A DNA stretch of 64,000 nucleotides from Pseudomonadota bacterium. GTDB taxonomy: Bacteria; Pseudomonadota; Alphaproteobacteria; Acetobacterales; Acetobacteraceae. The stretch is taken from the NCBI GenBank assembly GCA_021818505.1, contig JAKADX010000007.1:62001-126000 (forward strand), given 5' to 3'. The notes under the pieces are model-generated. The model was not told the origin of the DNA. It did not search any database and was given only the letters and a program-made list of their open reading frames with translations. The translations under genes were made by a program, and so were the position numbers. How positions within the stretch are numbered: position 1 is the stretch's first letter; each line of letters starts with the position of its first letter. Positions 18,700 through 26,834 of the stretch are shown here, piece by piece.

Positions 18700-21156
18700 A
18701 TGCAGCAACAGGCGCCGAGACGCTTGCTCGTCTCCATCCTCAGCCTCGGCCGTCCGGAACATATCATCCGCCAGTGGTCCGATCTCTCCGGCTGGCTGGC
18801 ACACTTCGCGGCGGCCGCGCGGATGACGGTGCATGTCACGATCCGCAACAATCATCCGGGCGTGTCGTTCGCCGAGGTCGCGGAACTGATCGAGCAGACG
18901 CGCGAGACCCTTCCGGAGCTTGAGGCGACGCTGTTCACAGGTGGCGCGAATCTTGGCTTCGGCGGCGGGCACAATGCGAATTTCCGCGCCGTGCCGTCGG
19001 ATTTCCTGCTGGTGCTGAACGACGACATCGGCTTGCCGCATCTCGACTGGCTGGCCGACGCGCTTGCGCTGCTGGAGCGTGACCGGCGCACGGCACTGAT
19101 CGCCGATGCCGGCAGCCCGCAGGACCTCAGCCCGTTCTTCGGCAACGGCAGCTTTCCCGCGCCGCATCATCTACGCACGTTGAAATACGCCGAGGCGTCG
19201 ATCCTGCTGGCGCGCAGCACCATCATCGAGGAGATCGGGCTGTTCGACCCAGCGTTCGACTGGGCGATGGGCGAGGACGCTGATTTGTCACTGCGCGCGC
19301 AGCAGCACGGCTACAAGCTGGCCTGGCTGCCGATCCCGCACCAGCACTGGCGCAGCACGTCCTTCAACAGCCTGCCCGGCTCGGTGCGTTCCTCGATCCT
19401 GGAGCACAATCGCGCGCGGCTGTTCTCGACCTGGCGGCACGCTTTCGCGACCGGACGGGTCGGCCGGTTCGTGGTGTACGATCTCTGGAGCGACGGGCTG
19501 GGCGACGTGTTCTGCGCGCTGCCGCATCTGGCAGCGGCGCTGCACGCGATGACGCCGCGCCAGCGCGCCAACGTCGTCATCAACACGCCGCATACGGAGC
19601 TGATGACGCTGCTGGATACGCCGGATGTGCGTGTGACGCGCCATGAGGACGTCGGCGCGCTGGAGATGGCGCTGGGCAGCGAGGGCATCGTCGCCATTCA
19701 CTCCATGCGTGACATCAACTACGCGCTGCCGTTCGACATCCACGCGCTGATCTGCGGCGCGCTCGGCCTGCAAGGGGCATCCGCCGAGCAGCTTGCCGCC
19801 TTCGCCGCCGCGCTGCGCGGGCTGGTGCCCGCCGACCGGCTGCCGGCAGGACTGACGGAGGGAAGCTATTGCGTGCTGCACTTGGAATTCGCGCGCAGCG
19901 GTCATCACGGGCGGGCGCTGTCGGCGGCGCGGGCGCGCGAGCTGCTGCGCCTGTGCGCCGGCCGTTTCGACACCACCGTCCTGGTGGGGCGCGAGCGGCG
20001 GCTGGTGCCGCCCGAGGGCGTGGCCGGGCGGGTGCTCGATCTGCAGGGCGGACTGGCGCAGGACAAGCTGATCGGGCTGATCGCCCATGCGCGGGCCTTC
20101 GTCGGAATCGATTCGTTTCCCGCCCACGTCGCGCAGGCGGCCGGTGTACGGGCGGCGGTGTTCTTCGGTTCGGTGCATCCGCTGACGCGCGCGTGGCAGC
20201 CGCAGGCGCAGTGGCCGATCACCGCCGGCTTGGACTGCACCGGCTGCTATCACACGCAGCTCGAACCGAGCGTGCCGTTCTGCATGCGGTACGACGAGGC
20301 TTGCGTGCGCGACGCGACCGCCGCGTCGATGGCGCGCACGCTGGAGGCGATGGCGGCGGGCGCGCCGTTCGATTGGTCGCCGCTGACCCTGCGGCTGCGC
20401 GCATTGCAGGGCCGGCTCGTGCATCTGCTGCGCCATCACCCCGCACCGCCGGAGCGCGTGTTCCGCCGCGTGGCCGCGAGCAACGAGCGCGTCAGCAACC
20501 TGATCTATCAGATGACCGACGCGATGGCCGAGTTGCTGCGCGGCCAGTATCAGACCACGGCGATGCAGGCGCTGTCGGGCCGGATCGCCGAGCTGGAGGC
20601 ACTGGGTTTCGCGCAGGAGGCGGAACTGGAGGAGGCACGGCGGCAATTGCGCGTCCGCCCGCCCGCCGCGCCACCCGCCGCGCCGGCGCGCGTGCCCACG
20701 CAGATCGCGCAACTGCGCGATCTGAAGCTGACCGCGGCCCGTTGCCGGGTGGAGGTGGCGGAGCAGTGGCTGGAGGTGACGGCGCAGGAGGAGGACCCGC
20801 AACTGTTCCTGCCGCCGCTGGAGGGGCGCGGCGGACGGGTGCGGCTGCGTCTGTCCTGCATCGCCGATGCGGTGAATCTCGTGCAGGTGTTCTGGGCAGC
20901 CTCGGCCGATGCCTTCACGCTCGACCGCATGGCAGAGACCACGCTGTCGCCCGCCGGCGCGGTGATCGAACGGGCATTCGACCTCGTCGAGGGCGAGACG
21001 CTGTGCCTGCGCATTGATCCGTTGGCCGCGGCGGGCCGGATGCGGCTGCGCGGGTCGCTCGCCGGGGCGTTCCGGTTGCCCTGTTCATCGCGCGGCGCCA
21101 CGGAACCCGCCGTCGCGCCCACATTGCTGACGGTCGGCGATGCGCTTGGCACCTGA
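18700..21156 (+). CDS. Glycosyltransferase: GT2 domain fused to GT9-like domain
   Basis: 818 residues. Residues ~1-250 form a GT2 (GT-A) domain with FGGGHNANFRAVPSDFLLVLNDDIGLP, the DD being the metal-binding DxD equivalent, and GEDADLSLRAQQHGYKLAWLP. Residues ~255-560 look like a heptosyltransferase-type GT9 domain: VVYDLWSDGLGDVFCALPHL at its start and ARAFVGIDSFPAHVAQAAG near its end. Then come an Arg-rich helical part with a probable coiled coil (IAELEALGFAQEAELEEARR) and a C-terminal ~150-residue domain I do not recognise. Likely builds surface glycan or glycosylates protein in the cytoplasm. Its end overlaps the next gene by 17 bases. Confidence 0.85.
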   Translation: MQQQAPRRLLVSILSLGRPEHIIRQWSDLSGWLAHFAAAARMTVHVTIRNNHPGVSFAEVAELIEQTRETLPELEATLFTGGANLGFGGGHNANFRAVPSDFLLVLNDDIGLPHLDWLADALALLERDRRTALIADAGSPQDLSPFFGNGSFPAPHHLRTLKYAEASILLARSTIIEEIGLFDPAFDWAMGEDADLSLRAQQHGYKLAWLPIPHQHWRSTSFNSLPGSVRSSILEHNRARLFSTWRHAFATGRVGRFVVYDLWSDGLGDVFCALPHLAAALHAMTPRQRANVVINTPHTELMTLLDTPDVRVTRHEDVGALEMALGSEGIVAIHSMRDINYALPFDIHALICGALGLQGASAEQLAAFAAALRGLVPADRLPAGLTEGSYCVLHLEFARSGHHGRALSAARARELLRLCAGRFDTTVLVGRERRLVPPEGVAGRVLDLQGGLAQDKLIGLIAHARAFVGIDSFPAHVAQAAGVRAAVFFGSVHPLTRAWQPQAQWPITAGLDCTGCYHTQLEPSVPFCMRYDEACVRDATAASMARTLEAMAAGAPFDWSPLTLRLRALQGRLVHLLRHHPAPPERVFRRVAASNERVSNLIYQMTDAMAELLRGQYQTTAMQALSGRIAELEALGFAQEAELEEARRQLRVRPPAAPPAAPARVPTQIAQLRDLKLTAARCRVEVAEQWLEVTAQEEDPQLFLPPLEGRGGRVRLRLSCIADAVNLVQVFWAASADAFTLDRMAETTLSPAGAVIERAFDLVEGETLCLRIDPLAAAGRMRLRGSLAGAFRLPCSSRGATEPAVAPTLLTVGDALGT

Positions 21157-21715
21157 GCTGCTGGCCGGCCGGATCTGGCGATTTGGCCGCGAGGATGGGC
21201 AGATCTTCGCCCGCGGCCTGATTCTGCATCCCGACGGCAGCATCGGCGATTTCGCCGCCGACAATGAGGTGCGTTGGTGGCCGGAGGATGGACTCCTCTG
21301 CTTCGTCGCTGTCCGCAGAGCGGTGACAACGAAGTTCACCTGCGTGGAGGTTCGTGACGACGGCAGCCTGCTGCTGCGCAGCGAGATGGTCCGGGTCGGG
21401 TTTCTCAAGCGCAAGTTCTTTGACGATTTGCGGGTTGCCGAGAAGGCATTTATGCGCAAGGGAACCGACTCGACCGCGTTGCAGGATGTGCTGCCGCTGC
21501 ATCGGAGGTTGCGCGGCTTCGGGCGTACCACATTGCTGTGGGTGCTCGCAGCGGACGCGGAGGCGAAAGTCGGAGCTGTCGAATGCGTCGAGGAGGGGTT
21601 GCTGCGCGGCTACGTGCGCCGGTTCGTACCCTACACGTGCGCCGCCGAGTTCGACGCCGATGGCTGGGGGCGATTGTGCAAGGCGGCGCACGCGATCGCA
21701 TTCGCCACGACCTGA
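21140..21715 (+). CDS. Hypothetical protein coupled to the GT2/GT9 gene
   Basis: 191 residues starting inside the last 17 bases of the glycosyltransferase gene. The first ~110 residues are beta-rich (GRIWRFGREDGQIFARGLIL, DGSIGDFAADNEVRWWPEDG), a pattern I have seen as an accessory domain beside glycosyltransferases of uncertain role; the rest is helical and basic. No catalytic motif or signal peptide is visible. Overlap with the upstream gene suggests a joint role in glycan synthesis. Composition is slightly less GC-rich than neighbours. Confidence 0.7.
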   Translation: MRLAPELLAGRIWRFGREDGQIFARGLILHPDGSIGDFAADNEVRWWPEDGLLCFVAVRRAVTTKFTCVEVRDDGSLLLRSEMVRVGFLKRKFFDDLRVAEKAFMRKGTDSTALQDVLPLHRRLRGFGRTTLLWVLAADAEAKVGAVECVEEGLLRGYVRRFVPYTCAAEFDADGWGRLCKAAHAIAFATT

Positions 21716-21744
21716 CCGTCCGGCCAGGCCGTGGCGGCGCGCGC

Positions 21745-22173
21745 TTACTTTGCTGCCATCACCTGACCGCGGATTTCGCCGGCCGGGTGCGCCTTGCTGT
21801 GCACGTTCACGTAGAGCAGACCGGCTTCGAGGTCCGATACCTGCTGATCGGTCAGATGTGCGGTGCCTTTCGCCGGGCTTGCCGGCGGCTTGATCGGCAA
21901 CTCGACGCCGGCATTCTTGCCGGCCGGCGCCGGACCGTGGAAATGCGCCGCCACCGCCGGACCGCTCAGCCCTGAATAGGTCAGCGTATAGACCAGGATC
22001 TTGGTCGAAGTGTCGAGTGTCGCGGTCAGCGTGCCGGTGCCGTCGCTCTTGGTCGGCGGCACCTCGCTCGCGCCGTTGAGATGCGCGGTGAACTTGCGCA
22101 TCTCCGCATGTGCCGAGATCGACAGCACGCCCGCCGCGAGCAGCGCCGCGACGAAGGACGGACGAATCCTCAT
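21745..22173 (-). CDS. Secreted CHRD-domain protein
   Basis: 142 residues: signal peptide MRIRPSFVAALLAAGVLSISAHA, then a single CHRD domain (EVPPTKSDGTGTLTATLD; SGLSGPAVAAHFHGPAPAGK; LYVNVHSKAHPAGEIRGQV). CHRD domains are named from chordin; bacterial single-domain versions are exported proteins of unknown function. ATG 22173 is preferred over ATG 22179 because AGGGAG abuts the latter and lies six bases before the former. It follows the cyclase gene by 10 bases and probably belongs to the ior transcript. Confidence 0.88.
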   Translation of the reverse strand: MRIRPSFVAALLAAGVLSISAHAEMRKFTAHLNGASEVPPTKSDGTGTLTATLDTSTKILVYTLTYSGLSGPAVAAHFHGPAPAGKNAGVELPIKPPASPAKGTAHLTDQQVSDLEAGLLYVNVHSKAHPAGEIRGQVMAAK

Positions 22174-22183
22174 GGCCATCTCC

Positions 22184-22954
22184 CTATGATGCGACCAGCG
22201 CCAGCACGCGCAGCGGACTGCCCGAGCCGCCCTTGATCTTCAGCGGCGGTGCCACGATCAGCGCGCCGGTCGGGGGCAACTGATCGAGGTTGCACAGGCA
22301 TTGCAGCCCGTAGCGGCCCTTGCCGTGCATGAAGAAATGCGCCGGGAATGGCGGCTGAAAGCCGAAGGCCTGGCCGGCGTCCGTGCCGATCGTCTCGGTG
22401 CCGAAGCCCATCACGTCACGTTCCTCGACCAGGAACTTGATCGCTTCGACATCCGGCCCCGGCGTGTGCGCGCCATCGGCGCCGACATTGGCATAGGCGG
22501 CGCCCGACCGCTTCGACCAGTCGGTGCGCAGCAGCACCCACGCACCGTCAGGGATGCGGCCGTGTCGCCCCTCCCACGCCAGGATCGCGTCCCGGGTCAG
22601 CAGGAAGTCCGGATTGGCGGCGGTCTCGCGCGAGCAGTCGATCACCACGGCGGGAGCGATGAAGTTGCGCGGCGGAATGGTGTCAGTGGTGTTGTTCGGG
22701 AAGTCCTTGCCGCTGACCCAGTGGACTGGCGCATCGAAATGCGTGCCGGTGTGCTCGTTCATCGAGATGTTGTTCCAGTACCAGGCCGGGCCGCGATCGT
22801 CGTAGCGCGACACCTCCTCCATCCGGAACGGCGCGCAGGCACCGAACTGCGGCGGGAGCTGGATGGTCGGAAAATCCTCGCTCAGCGTCTGCGTCAGATC
22901 GATCACGCGCACCCGGCCGGTCAGCAGGTCGGCGGCGAAGTCGCTCAGGCTCAT
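22184..22954 (-). CDS. Cyclase-family (kynurenine formamidase-like) metal hydrolase
   Basis: 256 residues, PF04199. NEHTGTHFDAPVHWV is the canonical HxGTHxDxPxH metal site, and FFMHGKGRYGLQCL near the end completes the fold. Starts inside the stop of the iorB-like gene (ATGA), so it is translationally coupled to an indolepyruvate oxidoreductase. That neighbourhood suggests aromatic or 2-oxoacid breakdown with hydrolysis of an amide or ester intermediate, but this is inference only. Confidence 0.9.
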   Translation of the reverse strand: MSLSDFAADLLTGRVRVIDLTQTLSEDFPTIQLPPQFGACAPFRMEEVSRYDDRGPAWYWNNISMNEHTGTHFDAPVHWVSGKDFPNNTTDTIPPRNFIAPAVVIDCSRETAANPDFLLTRDAILAWEGRHGRIPDGAWVLLRTDWSKRSGAAYANVGADGAHTPGPDVEAIKFLVEERDVMGFGTETIGTDAGQAFGFQPPFPAHFFMHGKGRYGLQCLCNLDQLPPTGALIVAPPLKIKGGSGSPLRVLALVAS

Positions 22955-24510
22955 CGGACGGTCTCCTTGATTTCGGTGGGCACGGTCGCGAGCGTGGCAA
23001 CCGTTGCCAGCGCGCCGTCCAGCATTTTGCCATCCTCGTCGGCCAGCGCCGCCTCGCGCAGCCGGCGGATCCAGTCGGCGGCATCGGCGCGGCCGCCGAG
23101 ATGCGAAAGCGCGCCGATCACCTTGCCGAACTTGCCCACCCCGCGAGCGTGCGTGTCGCTGTAGCCCTTGACCAGGCGGCGACATTTCAGCAGTTCCAGC
23201 GCGAGTGCGTAGTCGTCGCGCGCGCGCCCCTCCACCAGCGTCAGCCACTCCGTCAGATGCGCCTGCTCGCGCGCATGTCGCAGCAGCGTGCGCCGGCGGG
23301 AGCGCAGACCGGCGATCAGATAGAGCGGGACGTAGCCGGTGAGCGTGTCCGTGCGGATGCGTCGTCCGCGCGCGAACATCGCACCCACCATGCGCTGCAG
23401 CACCGGCGAGGCCTCCACTGCCCGGCCCAGCCCGGCTGGCAGCGTCGCGCAGACCTCCTCCAGACGCGGGTGGAAGAATTCGGTCGTGCCGACCGGCTGC
23501 TCGGGCCTTGCGCCCACCTCGGTCCGCACGCGCTCGCGCCGGCTGCCGCGCGTCTTGAGATCGGCGACGCGGATCACGTCATCATATGACATGGCAACCG
23601 CGACCTGCCGCGCCGCCTCCGTCGTCAGCGCGAAGTCGTGCGCGGCATCATCGAGCGCCGCGATGCGCGCCACGCGGTCGAGATACTCGTGCGCATAGGC
23701 GGTGTCCTGGTAGTCCACCAGGCGCGCCAGCCCGTGCCGCAGCATCGCGTGAGCGGCTGCCGGGAACTGCGCGTCGAGGCGTTGCAGCGCGCGCGCCAGA
23801 TCGGCGCGTTGGGCATCGCTGCCGCCCTGCGGCACCGACGGCGCCTCGGGCGATGGAGCAGGATTTGCCGCGGGTGCGATCACCGCGTCGAAGCCGGCGG
23901 CGAAGGCGCGCAGGCTGCCCTCCACGCCGACACCGGCGACGCGCACCGTTTCCTCGAACGCCTCGCGCCGGAAGGGCAGCGCCGCGCTGGCCGCAAGTGC
24001 GCCGAACAGGGCGGCCGAGATCACGCTGCCGGCGCGCTCGGCGATCGCCTGCATGTCGGCGGCGAGGAACTGGCGCGACATCGCCCGCGCCGCCGTCATC
24101 ACCGCGGCGGGATCGGCGCGGCCGTCGCCGGGCTGCATCTTTTCCGTCACCGCAAGGGCGCGGTGCGTCGAGGCGATCAGCGTGGTGCGGCCGGGCGCCA
24201 CCAGCCCGCGCTGGATCGCGCGCCCGGCCTCCATCATTTCGGCTGCGATCACCACGTCCACGTCGCCCGGCACAGGCATCAGCGACAGCACCGGCATCTG
24301 CCCCGATCGCGGGCGGATCATCTCGACGTAGTAGATGGTCGCGCCGGTGCGCTGTGCCACGCCGGGAACCGAGGTCGATTGCGCGTACCAGCCGGCGTGC
24401 TCCGCCAGCGCCACGATCCAGTCGGCCAGCACGCCGCCGCCCTGGCCGCCCATGGCGACGATCGCGACGCCGATCGGCCGGTCCTCGTGCATCGGAACGG
24501 TGCCGTCCAT
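22951..24510 (-). CDS. iorB: Indolepyruvate oxidoreductase subunit beta-like protein
   Basis: 519 residues, the long form of IorB. Residues ~7-200 are the gamma-type domain of 2-oxoacid:ferredoxin oxidoreductases, with VAIVAMGGQGGGVLADWIV and the VPGVAQRTGAT segment; residues ~250-480 are the extra C-terminal domain seen in proteobacterial IorB (DUF6537-like), including VAMSYDDVIRVADLK. Together with IorA it would oxidatively decarboxylate an arylpyruvate to the acyl-CoA with ferredoxin as acceptor. ATG 24510 follows the iorA stop by one base. Confidence 0.88.
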   Translation of the reverse strand: MDGTVPMHEDRPIGVAIVAMGGQGGGVLADWIVALAEHAGWYAQSTSVPGVAQRTGATIYYVEMIRPRSGQMPVLSLMPVPGDVDVVIAAEMMEAGRAIQRGLVAPGRTTLIASTHRALAVTEKMQPGDGRADPAAVMTAARAMSRQFLAADMQAIAERAGSVISAALFGALAASAALPFRREAFEETVRVAGVGVEGSLRAFAAGFDAVIAPAANPAPSPEAPSVPQGGSDAQRADLARALQRLDAQFPAAAHAMLRHGLARLVDYQDTAYAHEYLDRVARIAALDDAAHDFALTTEAARQVAVAMSYDDVIRVADLKTRGSRRERVRTEVGARPEQPVGTTEFFHPRLEEVCATLPAGLGRAVEASPVLQRMVGAMFARGRRIRTDTLTGYVPLYLIAGLRSRRRTLLRHAREQAHLTEWLTLVEGRARDDYALALELLKCRRLVKGYSDTHARGVGKFGKVIGALSHLGGRADAADWIRRLREAALADEDGKMLDGALATVATLATVPTEIKETVR

Positions 24511-24511
24511 G

Positions 24512-26662
24512 TCAGGCCAGTTCCAGCCGTCGCGCGTCGCGCCGCTGCGCCAGCGCACCGATCAGCCGCGTGCGCAGCCGGGTCAGCCACAGCTCCCACG
24601 GCCCCGCATTGTGCACCACATCGGCGCGGTAGAAGCTCGGGCAGAGCACGGCGGCGTCGGCCACCTCGCCGCAATTGCCGCAGCCGACGCAGGAATTGTC
24701 GATCGCGGCGACCGGGTCCTGCTTCAGCGGATCGCCCGAATCCTTCACCGACAGCGATGGGCAGCCCGAGAGGCGGATGCAGGCGTGATCGCCGGTGCAG
24801 ACATCCTCATCGACGCCGAAGCGTTGCTTGACGCGCCGCTCGCCGCGCTTGACGGCGGCCTGGAACGCCGGGCGCTCGCGGCGCTGGCGGTTGAGCATGC
24901 ATTCGGAGGAGGCGATGACGAATTTTGGTCCCTCCGCCTTCGTCGTCAGCGCCTCGCGCAGCGCGTCGCGCATCTTCGCCACCGAGTAGGTGCGGTCGAT
25001 GCGCCGCACCCAGCGCCCGCCGACGCCGCGCACCGCTTCCTCGATCGGATGCTTGGTGCTGCGCGAGGGATTCTCGGCGCGCGAGGAGGGAATGTCCTGC
25101 CCGCCGGTCGCCGCGGAATAATAATTGTCCACCACCAGCACGACGCCGTCATGCTTGTTGAACACCGCGTTGGAAATGCCGGTGGCCAGCCCGTTATGCC
25201 AGAACCCGCCGTCGCCCACGACGGCGATCGGCCGCTTCTCCGCCTTCACCTGGAACGCCGCCGCCGAGGACGGGCCGAGCCCGTAGCCCATCGTCGTGGT
25301 GCCGATGGCAAAGGGCGGATTGATCGAGAACAGGTGGCAGCCGATATCGGCGGCGACGTGATGCTCGCCGAGTTCCTTCTGCACCAGCGTCAATGCGGAA
25401 AAGATCGGCCGCTCCGGGCAGCCGGTGCAGAAGCTGGGCGGGCGCGGCGGCACGCTCTGCGCCAGCGCCTTCACCCGCGCATCGGCCAGCACCTCGGCGG
25501 CGCTCGGCGGCGTGCGCGCCTCGCGCAGCAGCGCCGGCGCGTGCGCCTCCAGGAACCGGCGCAGGCCCGCCACCAGCACCTGCGGCGTGTATTCGCCGCC
25601 CATCGGCAGCGCGTCCTTGCCGGCGAGCTTCGTCGGCACGTCGGCGCGGCGCAGGATCGCGTGCAGCGCCTGCTCGATGAAGTCGGGCTGGCCTTCCTCC
25701 ACCACCAGCACGGCGCGCTTGCCGCGGCAGAACGCGGCGAGATCGTCGCCGATGAGCGGATAGGTCACGTTCAGCACGTGCAGCGGCACGCGCGTCTCGC
25801 CCCACACATCGGCCAGCCCGAACAGCGCGAGCGCGCGCATCACGCCGTTGTACATCCCGCCTTGCAGGATGATGCCGATGTCGTCGATATCGCCGGCGAA
25901 CGTCTCATTCAGCCCGTTGGCACGGATGTATTCGACAGCGGCGGGCCAGCGTTTCGTCACCTTCTCCTGCTCGTGCGCGTAGGAGGCCGGGGGCAGCACG
26001 ATGCGCTGCGTGTCGCGCCGCGGCTCGTTCAGCGCGCGGATCAGCGGGAAGGGCGAAGCGCGGTTGTCCTTGCAGATGAAGCGGCCGTGGACATGGCAGG
26101 CGCGGATGCGCAGCTCCAGCATCACCGGGGTGCTGGACGTCTCCGACAGCGCGAATCCGTGCTCGACGGCGGCGACGATGCTCGGCAGGTTGGGGCGCGG
26201 GTCGAGCAGCCAGATCTGGCTCTTCATCGCGAAGGCATGCGTGCGCTCCTGCATGATCGAGGAGCCTTCGCCGTAGTCCTCGCCGATCACGATCAGCGCC
26301 CCGCCGGTGACGCCGCCCGAGGCGAGATTGGACAGCGCGTCGCAGGCGACGTTGGTGCCGGCGGTGGATTTCCACGTCACCGCGCCGCGGATCGGATACA
26401 TCACCGAGGCGGCGAGCATCGAGGCCGCCGCGGCCTCGCTCGCGCAGGCCTCGAAATGCACGCCCAGATCGGTCAGGATGTCCTGCGCGTCGGCCAGCAC
26501 GTCCATCAGGTGCGAGATCGGCGCGCCCTGGTAGCCGCCGACATAGCCCACGCCCGATTGCAGCAGCGCCTTGGTGACGGCGAGGATGCCCTCGCCGCGG
26601 AATTCCTCGCCCGCGCCAAGGCGCAGGTCCTGCACCTCCCGCGCGAAGGACCGTTCCGCCAT
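24512..26662 (-). CDS. iorA: Indolepyruvate oxidoreductase subunit alpha-like protein
   Basis: 716 residues. Order of domains: pyrimidine-binding half (residues ~20-250; GGYQGAPISHLMDVL), middle domain, TPP-binding half (~380-560; FCTGCPERPIF, GDGGFWHNGLATG) and a C-terminal ferredoxin-like part (~618-690) with cysteines in CTGDHACIRLSGC and CVGCGNCGEVADAAVLC for iron-sulfur clusters. Typical of the alpha subunit that carries thiamine diphosphate. Start ATG 26662 has AAAGGGG upstream, and a strong promoter candidate lies 37 bases before it. First gene of a probable iorA-iorB-cyclase-CHRD transcript. Confidence 0.9.
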   Translation of the reverse strand: MAERSFAREVQDLRLGAGEEFRGEGILAVTKALLQSGVGYVGGYQGAPISHLMDVLADAQDILTDLGVHFEACASEAAAASMLAASVMYPIRGAVTWKSTAGTNVACDALSNLASGGVTGGALIVIGEDYGEGSSIMQERTHAFAMKSQIWLLDPRPNLPSIVAAVEHGFALSETSSTPVMLELRIRACHVHGRFICKDNRASPFPLIRALNEPRRDTQRIVLPPASYAHEQEKVTKRWPAAVEYIRANGLNETFAGDIDDIGIILQGGMYNGVMRALALFGLADVWGETRVPLHVLNVTYPLIGDDLAAFCRGKRAVLVVEEGQPDFIEQALHAILRRADVPTKLAGKDALPMGGEYTPQVLVAGLRRFLEAHAPALLREARTPPSAAEVLADARVKALAQSVPPRPPSFCTGCPERPIFSALTLVQKELGEHHVAADIGCHLFSINPPFAIGTTTMGYGLGPSSAAAFQVKAEKRPIAVVGDGGFWHNGLATGISNAVFNKHDGVVLVVDNYYSAATGGQDIPSSRAENPSRSTKHPIEEAVRGVGGRWVRRIDRTYSVAKMRDALREALTTKAEGPKFVIASSECMLNRQRRERPAFQAAVKRGERRVKQRFGVDEDVCTGDHACIRLSGCPSLSVKDSGDPLKQDPVAAIDNSCVGCGNCGEVADAAVLCPSFYRADVVHNAGPWELWLTRLRTRLIGALAQRRDARRLELA

Positions 26663-26698
26663 CTGCCGCCCCTTTCCGCCGGAACATCAGCCGGGGAT

Positions 26699-26727
26699 AT
26701 TTCAAGCCTCAAGGATCGGCGAGTCAA
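26699..26727 (-). promoter_or_regulatory. Candidate promoter of iorA
   Basis: TTGACT (26722-26727) and TGAAAT (26699-26704) on the minus strand, exactly 17 bases apart, placing the transcription start about 30 bases before the iorA ATG. This is the best sigma70-like match I found in the window. Confidence 0.55.
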
Positions 26728-26733
26728 CTCGCC
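26718..26733. promoter_or_regulatory. Perfect palindrome overlapping the iorA -35 box
   Basis: GGCGAGT, 2 bases, ACTCGCC: a 7-2-7 perfect inverted repeat whose centre is the -35 hexamer of the iorA promoter candidate. The position is what a repressor site would need. Confidence 0.5.
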
Positions 26734-26793
26734 CCGACCCACCGCCACGCGGACTTCTTGCTTTTCGCGGCGGATGCAACAATTCTCAGGCGA

Positions 26794-26810
26794 GTGACGC
26801 GCTGCGTCAC
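26794..26810. promoter_or_regulatory. Perfect palindrome upstream of the FHA-domain gene
   Basis: GTGACGC, 3 bases, GCGTCAC: a 7-3-7 perfect inverted repeat ending 24 bases before the ATG of the FHA gene. The bases GGCGAGT, the half-site of the neighbouring palindrome at 26718, directly overlap its left side. Confidence 0.5.
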
Positions 26811-26834
26811 CGCAGATTAACGCTGGAGGGCAGG

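Noticed and set aside
24335-26797. 820-codon open frame on the plus strand, antisense to iorA/iorB
   Set aside because: Product is Arg/His/Ala-rich with no family sequence; it mirrors third-position GC of the real minus-strand genes. Similar mirror frames at 96-1430, 5358-7916, 8639-11131, 39352-41286 (plus) and 19288-20802, 50826-53213 (minus) were rejected on the same ground.
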